A DNA stretch of 64,000 nucleotides from a virus. This document shows positions 55,398-63,297 of this stretch, piece after piece. The position numbers were made by a program, and so were the translations under genes. The stretch spans positions 1-64,000 of the IMG/VR virus record IMGVR_UViG_3300032116_000013, one strand, 5' to 3'. Every line of letters begins with the position of its first letter. The stretch's first letter is position 1. The notes beneath the pieces were generated by a model. The model worked only from the letters and a program-made list of their open reading frames with translations. It was not told the DNA's origin and did no database searches.

Positions 55398-55992
55398 TTT
55401 GACCAAAAAAGTTGTACAATTTGCTAACGATACAGAAAACGATGAAAGTAATTATGCGTTAGCAAATGAATATTACAATATAGGGCACACTGCTTCCGCT
55501 CTTTCTTATTATTTGAGATGTGCAGAGAGAACAACAAATAAACTTTTGGCGTATGAATGTATGCTAAGAGTGGGGTTGTGTTTTGAAGTTCAAGGTAATA
55601 GAGTTAACAGTGTGCGTGGAGCATACAAACACGCTATCAATATTCTACCTAAAAGACCAGAAGCATATTATCTTTTGAGTAGAATTAATGAGAGAACTAA
55701 TTGGTACATTGAATCTTATATGTATGCTGAAATAGGATTAAACACTATTGATTTTAGTGATGATGCTCAACTAAGAACTGATGTTGGCTATCCAGGAAAA
55801 TATGGATTAATTTTCGAGAAAGCAGTTTCTGCTTGGTGGTGGGGTAAAATTGAAGAGTGCAAGCAACTGTTTACAGATTTGAAATATAATTATGTTTTGG
55901 ATAAGATCCATCTAGATGCAGTAAACAATAATGTGGCAAGACTTGGAATCGACGAATCAATGTATTTGAAGCCTAAATTTGCTTTGACTTGA
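55390..55992 (+). CDS. TPR-like repeat protein in the glycan cluster, 200 aa
   Basis: Helical repeats resembling TPRs: LANEYYNIGHTASALSYYLRCAE, then AYECMLRVGLCFEVQGN and AYYLLSRINERTNWYIESYMYAE (each seen in part). Such proteins occur next to glycosyltransferases in phage and bacterial clusters and may hold enzyme complexes together. The ATG overlaps the previous stop. Confidence 0.65.
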   Translation: MNNLTKKVVQFANDTENDESNYALANEYYNIGHTASALSYYLRCAERTTNKLLAYECMLRVGLCFEVQGNRVNSVRGAYKHAINILPKRPEAYYLLSRINERTNWYIESYMYAEIGLNTIDFSDDAQLRTDVGYPGKYGLIFEKAVSAWWWGKIEECKQLFTDLKYNYVLDKIHLDAVNNNVARLGIDESMYLKPKFALT

Positions 55993-56001
55993 GGTTAATT
56001 T

Positions 56002-56802
56002 ATGGGTGACATGGCAACAGTAGTTATTCAAGGACCGTTTAAAGAATACTCGAACAAAGTAGTTAAATCGTTTTTGAATGCACCATTTATTCAAGAAGTG
56101 ATTGTTTCTTGTTGGGATGAGGATAATACTGACTCTTTATCTTCTATTGAAGATTCACGCATAAAATTAGTCAAAACTCAAAAACCAAGCAATCCAGGAA
56201 CTGATAATAGAAATCTACAGATAGTTTCTTCTATAGAAGGAATAAAGAGATCAACTAGTAAAGTAACAATTAAAACTAGAAGCGATCAAGTGTACACAGA
56301 TGAAAGTCTTGTACTGATGGATCAATACTACAAACAAACTAAAGTTGCTGGTGATAAGAGAATATTTGTTTCTGGAATTTATGCTAATCTTTTATATCAT
56401 CCATGTGATCATATCTTCTGGGGTGAAACTGCAGATTTGATTCACCTATTTGATATACCACTAGAAACAAATGGATTGATCGACAAGATAAGAGTAGATA
56501 AGTCAATTCTTCATGAGTATTATCCATTTTTTGTTAGAACTGAAACTTATATCTGCGCAAGATATTGTGCTCAATTTGAGCAGATAATTAACAAATATGT
56601 TTTGCAGCCAGAATTATATCTTTATGATAATTCTCCTAGATGGAACGAGGCACATCATTTTAGCAAAAATGTGATGCCTAAATGTTTTAAATCATTTCCA
56701 AGAACTGGTTTAAGTATGTATTGGGAAGGAAAAAATACAGAATACAAATATAGTTATCAAAGAAAACATAACAATCAATATTGGGCTGAAGAAGGCTATT
56801 AA
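56002..56802 (+). CDS. WavE-like lipopolysaccharide synthesis protein
   Basis: A 266-residue protein: TVVIQGPFKEYSNKVVKSFL, EVIVSCWDEDN, SNPGTDNRNLQIVSSIEGI and VTIKTRSDQVY match the WavE family (LPS core synthesis, probable glycosyltransferase). The RSD triad is the metal motif. It lies between the TPR protein and the methyltransferase-oxygenase fusion. Confidence 0.78.
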   Translation: MGDMATVVIQGPFKEYSNKVVKSFLNAPFIQEVIVSCWDEDNTDSLSSIEDSRIKLVKTQKPSNPGTDNRNLQIVSSIEGIKRSTSKVTIKTRSDQVYTDESLVLMDQYYKQTKVAGDKRIFVSGIYANLLYHPCDHIFWGETADLIHLFDIPLETNGLIDKIRVDKSILHEYYPFFVRTETYICARYCAQFEQIINKYVLQPELYLYDNSPRWNEAHHFSKNVMPKCFKSFPRTGLSMYWEGKNTEYKYSYQRKHNNQYWAEEGY

Positions 56803-56805
56803 AAT

Positions 56806-58182
56806 ATGAATGAAGCAATTACACAATTAAACACAGACTCTATCCCCCAAACAATTAATCCGAACTTACTAGATGAAATGAATTGGGGTCCTAATGAACC
56901 AAATTTTGTAAATCTACTGAAGTCTGAGATTTTAATTGAAAAAATATATGAGAAATATTTTGAGGTTAGAGAAGGTGATACAGTAGTAGATGTTGGCGCC
57001 AATGTTGGCGCATTTGCAGCCTCTATTCTACACAAAAAACCTAAACATGTTTATTGCGTAGAGCCATCTAATGTCTTGGTAAAGTGCATACAAGAAAATG
57101 TTCTGAAATACTCAGAAAAGAATCCAGTTCCAGTTACAATTGTAAACGCTGCTATTTCTAATGAGAATAAACTCGCAACTGAAATCCCAGATAATGACGG
57201 AGTTTTTGTATATTATAATGAAGGTAATTTATACAATAAAATAACTTTCAAAGAACTATTATCTGTAACAAATATCAAAAAGATAGATTTCTTAAAATTC
57301 GACTGTGAGGGCGGCGAATACGACATCTTTACTAAAGAAAATTATGATTTTATTTCTAACAACGTAAAGCATATGGTCGGTGAGTGGCATATCAATGACC
57401 ATAAAAACGCTGTGGAAAGGTTTATAGAATTTAGAGATTTGTATTTAAAAAATCATAAGAATTTTAAAGTCTTGGAAAGAGACGGTAAGGATGTAACTTT
57501 TGAGATTTTTGATAACAATTTTTTATACAGATTCCAGGAATGGTATCGAGAAACTCAACACGGACAATTTTTTATCTATATGAACAACGACAAACCAGAA
57601 GAAGCATTTCTAATTAATAAAAACTCTAACTCTAAAATTTGGGTTGTAGAAGATTTTTATGTGAATCCATTCATGGTAAGAGACTTTGCTTTAAAGCAGC
57701 AGTACATGGAAGGTGGATTCGGTAGAGGATTCATAGGTAAGAGAACATATCTACAGTTTCTATTCCCAGGTCTGAAAGAGCGTTTCGAAGAAATTATGGG
57801 AGTTAAGATTACTAGATGGGAAGATCATGGAATGAATGGCAGATTCCAGTTGTCTTATGCTGGAGAGCCATTAGTATATCACTGCGACGAACAGAGATGG
57901 GCTGCTATGCTGTTTTTGACTCCAGATGCTCCATTTGAAGCAGGAACAACAATGCACGCGCACAAGAAAACTAGAATGCGCCACAAAGATCACCCTGAAG
58001 TTTATTCTGTATTCACAGGGCATACAACTCTAGATAAAACACCATACGAAGAAGTTGATGTTATCGGGAATGTCTTTAATAGATTAGTTATATTTGACGC
58101 TGGAAACATACACTCTGCTTCTCAGTATTTCGGATACAATAATGATAACTGCAGATTGTGGCAAATGTTTTTCTTCGACTAA
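56806..58182 (+). CDS. FkbM methyltransferase fused to a 2OG-oxygenase-like domain
   Basis: A 458-residue fusion. Residues about 55-200 are FkbM: VVDVGANVGAFAASIL, YCVEPSN, IDFLKFDCEGGEYDIF and VGEWH. From about residue 275, WVVEDFYVNPFMVRDFA, GEPLVYHCDEQRWAAMLFLTPDAP and NRLVIFDAGNIHSASQYFG form a jelly-roll dioxygenase-like domain (DUF6445-like). It would methylate and perhaps hydroxylate the same glycan. The FkbM half has a stand-alone paralogue at 59135. Confidence 0.8.
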   Translation: MNEAITQLNTDSIPQTINPNLLDEMNWGPNEPNFVNLLKSEILIEKIYEKYFEVREGDTVVDVGANVGAFAASILHKKPKHVYCVEPSNVLVKCIQENVLKYSEKNPVPVTIVNAAISNENKLATEIPDNDGVFVYYNEGNLYNKITFKELLSVTNIKKIDFLKFDCEGGEYDIFTKENYDFISNNVKHMVGEWHINDHKNAVERFIEFRDLYLKNHKNFKVLERDGKDVTFEIFDNNFLYRFQEWYRETQHGQFFIYMNNDKPEEAFLINKNSNSKIWVVEDFYVNPFMVRDFALKQQYMEGGFGRGFIGKRTYLQFLFPGLKERFEEIMGVKITRWEDHGMNGRFQLSYAGEPLVYHCDEQRWAAMLFLTPDAPFEAGTTMHAHKKTRMRHKDHPEVYSVFTGHTTLDKTPYEEVDVIGNVFNRLVIFDAGNIHSASQYFGYNNDNCRLWQMFFFD

Positions 58183-58185
58183 AAA

Positions 58186-58192
58186 CTAAATA
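58186..58192 (+). promoter_or_regulatory. Late-type promoter CTAAATA
   Basis: AACTAAATA four bases after the stop of the fusion gene. It precedes a 53-codon ORF, the structured RNA at 58381-58532 and the 58551 gene. Confidence 0.58.
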
Positions 58193-58221
58193 GGGTTTTC
58201 GTATCATGGAAATTTATTCCC

Positions 58222-58383
58222 ATGAAAAATCCATTTCGTGTTATCAAATCAAAAATTTTAAAACTGAAAACTCTGTTCACATACTTCTCAATAGTAAAAG
58301 AACAGAAAGGGTTCACTGCAGCCGTAAAATTTATTCCTAAAGCATACAGAAGAATAAACAGAAAAAATACCTATATAAAATAG
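58222..58383 (+). CDS. Small very basic protein, 53 aa
   Basis: A 53-residue ORF in the 368-base gap between larger genes. It has 15 Lys/Arg and few acidic residues (MKNPFRVIKSKILKLKTLF; KFIPKAYRRINRKN). The TAG stop forms the first bases of the structured RNA. It lacks a clear ribosome site, so translation is uncertain. It could be a DNA-binding or head peptide. Confidence 0.42.
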   Translation: MKNPFRVIKSKILKLKTLFTYFSIVKEQKGFTAAVKFIPKAYRRINRKNTYIK

Positions 58384-58532
58384 ATGTCTGCCGTGGTGCG
58401 CACGGAGTGGCTGAGAGGAAGCTGGAGGGGCACAATAATAACCCTGCATATCTAAGGCAATTTCCGCCTCAGTGGTAAGGAGTCTGATACTGGCTCACTG
58501 CGGCACCCCGAGAGGACGAGCCTCTACATCTA
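58381..58532 (+). ncRNA. Structured RNA of about 150 nt in the leader of the 58551 gene
   Basis: TAGATGT (58381-58387) pairs with ACATCTA (58526-58532). Inside, TGCCGTGGTG (58389-58398) pairs with CACTGCGGCA (58496-58505) over ten positions, two of them G-T. A hairpin AGAGG-ACGAG-CCTCT (58511-58525) abuts the closing helix. CTGAG/CTCAG (58411-58415 with 58468-58472) adds another helix. GC is well above the neighbours. It could be a riboswitch-like leader or an independent RNA; no known class was recognised. Confidence 0.55.
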
Positions 58533-58550
58533 TTGTATGGAGATATTTTT

Positions 58551-58892
58551 ATGTCAACTCTACCGAATGATGACTATGATTTCGGATTCAGTTTTGCTGA
58601 TGAAGAAACACTGCCATCTGCACCAGTTAAGAATAACAGCAATGATGAAATTGCTGTGCTCCAGGCTAAAATTGACTCTCTATTAGACTCGCAAGAAAAA
58701 GTTATTCAGTCAGCCATGAGTGCTGCTATAGAAGAAAAATATAAGTCTAAACTGCGAGAAGTAGAAGGTTTAATTATGCCGCTACTTTTAAATCTAAAAA
58801 AGAATCCAGACAAAGCGTATATAAATTGGCCAAATAGAGTGCCAGTAATTGATAAGCAAATAGAAAAAATTACTGCAGTAACAAGGAGTTGA
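58551..58892 (+). CDS. Conserved T4-like phage protein, 113 aa
   Basis: ATG 58551 follows the structured RNA; the TTG at 58533 is not needed. DYDFGFSFADEETL near the N-terminus, a coiled coil (IAVLQAKIDSLLDSQEKV) and LIMPLLLNLKKNPDKAYINWPNR match a small T4-like family conserved in aquatic phages. Its role is unknown. Confidence 0.72.
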   Translation: MSTLPNDDYDFGFSFADEETLPSAPVKNNSNDEIAVLQAKIDSLLDSQEKVIQSAMSAAIEEKYKSKLREVEGLIMPLLLNLKKNPDKAYINWPNRVPVIDKQIEKITAVTRS

Positions 58893-58894
58893 GT

Positions 58895-59110
58895 ATGCCA
58901 GATCTAAAACTAACATGTGATAATTGCGGTTCTATGTTCGTGTTGTCTTATGACAACGACGAAGTTAGTTATTCGCCTAGCCATTGCCCATTCTGCGGCG
59001 ATTTCTATGATAATGAGAATGAAGAATTGGATTTTAATGATGATGGTGAATATGATGACGACATTCTTGAAGATCCTTTAGATGATGAAGACGATTTACG
59101 TCGTCATTAA
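58895..59110 (+). CDS. Zinc-ribbon protein with acidic tail, 71 aa
   Basis: Two CxxC pairs (TCDNCG and HCPFCGD) form a zinc ribbon in the first half; the second half is almost all Asp and Glu (NENEELDFNDDGEYDDD). The ATG has aaggag upstream. The arrangement suggests a nucleic-acid or polymerase contact modulated by a DNA-mimic-like tail; that is inference. Confidence 0.72.
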   Translation: MPDLKLTCDNCGSMFVLSYDNDEVSYSPSHCPFCGDFYDNENEELDFNDDGEYDDDILEDPLDDEDDLRRH

Positions 59111-59134
59111 CATTAAAAATACAGGAGTTATACT

Positions 59135-59845
59135 ATGAGTGGTTCAGCATTTTTTGATTGGGGGTGGATGCATATCAATGATGTGACTCTAATCACAAAA
59201 GAAATTTTTGTGGATAGGATTTATGAGAGATATAGAGAAGTTAAAGAAAATGATATTGTTATGGATATTGGTGCAAACGTCGGTGCATTTACGGCTTCTA
59301 TCTTAAAAAAGAAACCTAAAAGAATTTTTGCAATTGAACCTTCTAATACTCTAATTAATTCTCTTTGGACTAACACCCGATCAGAATATGTAACCTACAT
59401 AAATGCTGCTATAGAAGATGAAAAAAGAGAAAATGTTGATTCAACTGGAAGAGATACATTTGTTTATAATAACAATGGAAATTATTATAATGCAACAACT
59501 TTTAAGTCTATAATTGATGCGCATGATATCAAAACCATAGACTTTATGAAGGTTGACTGCGAAGGTGGAGAATATTCAGTCTTTAATGAAGAAAACAGAG
59601 AATTTATTTTAAACAATGTTAAATACATTGCTGGAGAATGGCATTTTGCTCCGAGCATACCTCAATTTGCACAAAAATTTAGATTGTTCAGAGACTTGTA
59701 TCTTGCAAATCACAAAAATTTCCACATATTCAATAATTCTAATATAGAAGTAACCGAGCATATTTTTAATGAATATTTTATGGATCTTTACGATTCGCAA
59801 CTTAAAGAAGACGCGCAACTAATGGTATACATTATTAACGAATAA
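59135..59845 (+). CDS. FkbM-family methyltransferase, 236 aa
   Basis: Stand-alone paralogue of the first half of the 56806 fusion: IVMDIGANVGAFTASILKKKP is nearly the same as its counterpart (given here as IGANVGAF), with FAIEPSN, IDFMKVDCEGGEYSVF and IAGEWHF. It likely O-methylates a sugar. Tandem-like duplication within the same cluster suggests two related acceptor sites. Confidence 0.82.
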   Translation: MSGSAFFDWGWMHINDVTLITKEIFVDRIYERYREVKENDIVMDIGANVGAFTASILKKKPKRIFAIEPSNTLINSLWTNTRSEYVTYINAAIEDEKRENVDSTGRDTFVYNNNGNYYNATTFKSIIDAHDIKTIDFMKVDCEGGEYSVFNEENREFILNNVKYIAGEWHFAPSIPQFAQKFRLFRDLYLANHKNFHIFNNSNIEVTEHIFNEYFMDLYDSQLKEDAQLMVYIINE

Positions 59846-60402
59846 TGATTTACGTTGGCATAGACTACAGTTTAACTTCGCCTTGCGTTTGTATCTCCAG
59901 AGACAAAACATTCTCAAATAGTTTCTTCTACTTTCTGAATGATCGTAAAACAGTTCTAGGAAAATTTCACAATATTCTTGGCGAACAACACGAAGAATAC
60001 CTAACGGACCAGGAGCGATATGAAAATATTGCTTCCTGGGTTCTAGGAATTCTTGCCGATTTTAAGAAAGAAGAAGTGATGGTCTTGATTGAAGATTATT
60101 CTTTTGGTTCCAAAGGCAGAGTTTTCAACCTTGCCGAAAATTGTGGAATTCTAAAGTACATGCTTTACAAGCAAGGATATAAATTCTTTACAGTTGCACC
60201 AACAGTTATCAAGAAGTATGCAACTGGCAAGGGTAATGCTACGAAAGAAAAAATGTATGATGCGTTTTTAAACGATACTTTTGTAGATTTACATAGTATA
60301 ATAAGTCCTACGACAAAACTGGGCTCACCGACAACTGACATCGTTGACGCTTGGTACATTGCAAGATATATGATAGACAAGACGGAAAAAGAAAAAGTAT
60401 AA
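59845..60402 (+). CDS. RuvC-like Holliday-junction resolvase
   Basis: A 185-residue RNase H-fold nuclease. MIYVGIDYSLTSP has the first catalytic Asp (D7), VLIEDYSFGSKGR the Glu, and SPTTDIVDAWYIARYM the C-terminal Asp pair, as in RuvC and related phage resolvases. It would resolve branched DNA before packaging, replacing T4 gp49. It starts at the previous stop. Confidence 0.82.
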   Translation: MIYVGIDYSLTSPCVCISRDKTFSNSFFYFLNDRKTVLGKFHNILGEQHEEYLTDQERYENIASWVLGILADFKKEEVMVLIEDYSFGSKGRVFNLAENCGILKYMLYKQGYKFFTVAPTVIKKYATGKGNATKEKMYDAFLNDTFVDLHSIISPTTKLGSPTTDIVDAWYIARYMIDKTEKEKV

Positions 60403-60424
60403 CACATAAAAGAGGAGCGTTACT

Positions 60425-60805
60425 ATGACCGAAAAGGAAATAAACGAAATAGATGGCGCTTTATGGGGACTTACACTTTCCCCTGATGGACAAGAAATTG
60501 AGTGTGACACTACAGTATACAAGTTTAACGACAAAGAAACTCCAATGAATGAGGATATTGGTTCACACAAATATAATATTTTCACGTTCAAGCCTAATGA
60601 GCCAGCAAACACTGCAGAGTTTATGAAGGCTCATATTGGCGATGTGCGTAGATTTATTGACAATTATGCGAAAGCAGGGTATAATGGTCTTATGGTAAAG
60701 GAAGGTTGTATACCAAAAAAGACAATCAAAGACATGATTAAAGTTACTTGTAAGAATTTTGATATTCCACAAAAAACATTGAAACCAATTTTAGCGCAGG
60801 TGTGA
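60425..60805 (+). CDS. Hypothetical protein, 126 aa
   Basis: Soluble alpha/beta protein (EIDGALWGLTLSPDGQ; NTAEFMKAHIGDVRRFIDNY; IPKKTIKDMIKV). It starts after an aggagcg ribosome site. I recognise no family. Next gene's alternate start overlaps its stop. Confidence 0.62.
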   Translation: MTEKEINEIDGALWGLTLSPDGQEIECDTTVYKFNDKETPMNEDIGSHKYNIFTFKPNEPANTAEFMKAHIGDVRRFIDNYAKAGYNGLMVKEGCIPKKTIKDMIKVTCKNFDIPQKTLKPILAQV

Positions 60806-60810
60806 TACTT

Positions 60811-61071
60811 ATGACTATGTTTACTCGTGATGGTTTAGTTGATATGCTCAAGAACAACGTCGTGGTTGTTACGTTCACCAAGGTCAATGGTGAAGAGCGA
60901 GTGATGACTTGCACACTTCAAGCAAGTCACATTCCAAATGCTCCGACGCAAAAGGGTGAACTTGTGGTTGAAAAGAAAAGCAATAGCAATACTGTTTCAG
61001 CATGGGATGTAAATGCGAATGGCTGGCGTTCTTTCCGAGTGGAAAACGTCAAGTCAATTTCAATGGGATGA
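60811..61071 (+). CDS. WYL/SH3-like small protein (DUF2693-like), 86 aa
   Basis: VVVTFTKVNGEERVMTCTL and WDVNANGWRSFRVENVKSIS are the two halves of a small Sm/SH3-like fold widespread in T4-like phages. ATG 60811 is chosen over the GTG nine bases earlier. It may bind nucleic acid; the function is not known. Confidence 0.75.
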   Translation: MTMFTRDGLVDMLKNNVVVVTFTKVNGEERVMTCTLQASHIPNAPTQKGELVVEKKSNSNTVSAWDVNANGWRSFRVENVKSISMG

Positions 61072-61075
61072 AATA

Positions 61076-61082
61076 CTAAATA
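61076..61082 (+). promoter_or_regulatory. Late-type promoter CTAAATA
   Basis: TACTAAATA six bases after the previous stop, heading a 119-base non-coding leader. Confidence 0.58.
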
Positions 61083-61088
61083 ACGAAC

Positions 61089-61195
61089 CAGCCGCACAAC
61101 CTTTCGGTGTAGTGTTTGTCGCACAGCGATGGCTGCTTTTGTAAAAGAGGAATCTAGGACGCATTGCGCAGTGCGTGACGATAGATGAACCGAAA
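61089..61195 (+). ncRNA. Structured leader RNA before the 61201 gene
   Basis: CCAGCC-type helix CAGCC (61089-61093) with GGCTG (61131-61135); a strong hairpin ACGCATTG-CG-CAGTGCGT (61159-61176); and a perfect seven-base long-range pairing TTTCGGT (61102-61108) with ACCGAAA (61189-61195) that ends five bases before the ATG and could hide the start region. No ORF is seen here. No T-run follows, so it is not a terminator. Confidence 0.5.
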
Positions 61196-61200
61196 CCTTT

Positions 61201-61398
61201 ATGATTCTACAACCAAAAACAAAATACGGACTGCAGTTCTTGCAGATGTACGGAAGCGAATGGTTTCTCATTCGCAAAATGGACTCTCACTATTCTTCAA
61301 AACGTCCAGGACCATGGGGTTATGTTCAGCAAGTTGATGGGCTGAAAACTTTTTTCGTACATTTACAAGATGACCCCCATTTCGTAATACAACGGTAA
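61201..61398 (+). CDS. Hypothetical protein, 65 aa
   Basis: Beta-rich short protein (YGLQFLQMYGSEWFLIRKMD; GPWGYVQQVDGLKTFFVH). It has no clear Shine-Dalgarno: AACC and a folded leader precede the ATG. Function unknown. Confidence 0.58.
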   Translation: MILQPKTKYGLQFLQMYGSEWFLIRKMDSHYSSKRPGPWGYVQQVDGLKTFFVHLQDDPHFVIQR

Positions 61399-61417
61399 TA
61401 TCTTTTCTCTATATAAT

Positions 61418-61433
61418 GACTCCATCAGGAGTC
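61418..61433 (+). promoter_or_regulatory. Hairpin hiding the ribosome site of the LpxH-like gene
   Basis: GACTCC (61418-61423), loop ATCA, GGAGTC (61428-61433): a perfect 6-bp stem. The AGGAG Shine-Dalgarno sits in its 3' arm, five bases before the ATG at 61438. A TATAAT-like box lies directly upstream at 61412-61417 without a good -35. Confidence 0.6.
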
Positions 61434-61437
61434 TCTA

Positions 61438-62211
61438 ATGCAATACAAATCAATCTTTATCTCCGATGTCCATCTCGGCTCCAAGGGATGCAAGGCTGAA
61501 TTACTTTCTGATTTTCTAAAAGAAAATACTTGCGAAAATCTATTCCTAGTCGGTGACATTATTGATGGCTGGCGACTCAAGAGAAAATTCTTTTGGTTGC
61601 AATCACACACTGATGTGATTCGTAAAATTCTCAAAGCAGCAAAAAATGGAACGAAGGTTATCTATGTTGTAGGCAATCACGATGATTCTTTCCGCGATCT
61701 TCTGCCGTACGATATTCATTTTGGTAATATCGAACTAGTCAATCAATGCCGCTATAATGCAATCAATGGCAAGAGATATATGGTAATTCATGGCGATTTA
61801 TTTGATGCTGCTCTTGCAACAAAACTTTCTTGGTTGTATCATGTTGGCGATTGGTTTTATGATATACTTTTGAGCATCAATCATGGATTGAATAAACTCC
61901 GCACTAAACTCAATATGCCATATTGGAGTTTGAGTGCATATCTAAAAAATAAAACAAAAGAAGCAGTTGCATTTATGTCTGATTTTGAAGTTCTCATCAC
62001 AGACTACTGCAGGAAATATAATACACAGGGTGTTATTTGCGGACACGTTCACAAAGCAGCAATCAAGGAAATCAATGGTATTGAATACATGAACGATGGT
62101 GACTGGGTTGAATCATGCACAGCATTGGTCGAGAATCATGATGGATCTTGGGAGATTGTGAATTATCTTCACAATATCGATAAGCGTAAAAAAATTGAAA
62201 AATTTTTGTAA
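61438..62211 (+). CDS. LpxH-like metallophosphoesterase
   Basis: A 257-residue calcineurin-like phosphoesterase. Metal motifs: SDVHLGS (D10, H12), GDIIDGW, GNHDD, IHGDLFD and CGHVHKA. The gaps and the DGDWVESC end match the UDP-2,3-diacylglucosamine diphosphatase (LpxH) type of lipid A synthesis rather than DNA-repair Mre11 forms. It might alter the host's lipid A supply, but related family members hydrolyse other pyrophosphates. Confidence 0.82.
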   Translation: MQYKSIFISDVHLGSKGCKAELLSDFLKENTCENLFLVGDIIDGWRLKRKFFWLQSHTDVIRKILKAAKNGTKVIYVVGNHDDSFRDLLPYDIHFGNIELVNQCRYNAINGKRYMVIHGDLFDAALATKLSWLYHVGDWFYDILLSINHGLNKLRTKLNMPYWSLSAYLKNKTKEAVAFMSDFEVLITDYCRKYNTQGVICGHVHKAAIKEINGIEYMNDGDWVESCTALVENHDGSWEIVNYLHNIDKRKKIEKFL

Positions 62212-62236
62212 TATAATCTAAACGAAGGAGTCAGAA

Positions 62237-63271
62237 ATGAAAAAATTATTAGCAGTTATTGCATTGTCAACATTATCTGTTGCATCATATGCGCAAGGCA
62301 GAGATCAAATCGCAGTAGTCGGATCATCAACAGTTTATCCATTTACAACAACAGTCGCTGAGCAGTTCGGTCGTGCTGGAAAGTTCAAGTCACCTAAAGT
62401 TGAATCAACAGGCACAGGTGGTGGCATCAAGTTGTTCTGTAACGGTGTTGGTCCACAGTTTCCAGATGCTGTCAATGCATCACGCCGCATGAAGGCTGGT
62501 GAATTTGTTACATGCTCACAGAATGGTGTGAAAGATATTATTGAGATCAAGATTGGTTTCGATGGTCTTACGATTTCAGAATCAAAGAAAGGCAAACTCA
62601 GTGCGCTTACTCGCAAGGATGTTTACCTTGCTCTCGCAAAGCAGATTCCAAATCCATCAAATCCAACTGAATTGATTGCCAATCCAAACAAAACATGGAA
62701 GGATGTAAATCCTGCACTTCCAGCAATGAAGATTGAAGTTCTTGGACCACCGCCAACTTCTGGCACACGCGATTCATTTGCTGAATTGTTTATGGAAGCA
62801 GGATGCCAGCAATTCTCTTGGATCAAGTCACTCAAAGATATTGATGAAAAAAGATACAAGAGAGTTTGCCACACTATCCGCGAAGATGGTGCTTATATTG
62901 AAGCAGGTGAAAATGATAATTTGATTGCGCAAAAACTTGCAACCAATTCAAACGCTGTTGGTATTTTCGGTTTCTCATTCTTGGAAGAGAACGCAGATAA
63001 ACTAAAGGGTTTGAAGATTGATGGGATTGAGCCTACTTTCGAAACAATCGCCTCCGCTAAATATCCTACATCTCGACCATTGTTCGTTTATGTCAAGAAA
63101 GCACACATCGGTGTGATTCCTGGTTTGAAAGAATTCATGGCTGAGTATGTGAGTGATAAGGCAATCGGTGAGGAAGGTTATCTAACTGACCGTGGTCTTG
63201 TTGCTCTTGAAAAGTCAGCACTTACGAAAGTGCGTGCTGATGTCAATAATATGAAAAACTTTAAGCCATAA
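62237..63271 (+). CDS. pstS: Phosphate-binding protein PstS
   Basis: High-affinity periplasmic phosphate-binding protein. Signal peptide of about 20 residues (MKKLLAVIALSTLSVASYA), then VVGSSTVYPFTTTVAEQF and ESTGTGGGIKLFCNG, the PstS phosphate-binding loops, GPPPTSGTRDSFAELF and VGIFGFSFLEEN. At 344 residues it is complete. No Pho box was seen upstream. pstS is a known auxiliary gene in marine phages. It is followed by a porin gene 26 bases later. Confidence 0.93.
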   Translation: MKKLLAVIALSTLSVASYAQGRDQIAVVGSSTVYPFTTTVAEQFGRAGKFKSPKVESTGTGGGIKLFCNGVGPQFPDAVNASRRMKAGEFVTCSQNGVKDIIEIKIGFDGLTISESKKGKLSALTRKDVYLALAKQIPNPSNPTELIANPNKTWKDVNPALPAMKIEVLGPPPTSGTRDSFAELFMEAGCQQFSWIKSLKDIDEKRYKRVCHTIREDGAYIEAGENDNLIAQKLATNSNAVGIFGFSFLEENADKLKGLKIDGIEPTFETIASAKYPTSRPLFVYVKKAHIGVIPGLKEFMAEYVSDKAIGEEGYLTDRGLVALEKSALTKVRADVNNMKNFKP

Positions 63272-63297
63272 TTTCGTGGCGCAACAAGGAGAAAGAT

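Noticed and set aside
58381-58532. tRNA-Ser or tRNA-Leu with long variable arm, suggested by a GTGGCTGAGAGG stretch
   Set aside because: The D-arm-like words are present, but there is no T-loop TTCRA, no 7-base anticodon loop with U33 and no CCA; the helices that do form are not in tRNA order.
62195-62217. Sigma-70 promoter before pstS (TTGAAA and TATAAT)
   Set aside because: The two boxes are only 11 bases apart, and no Pho box is visible; only the -10-like box is present.
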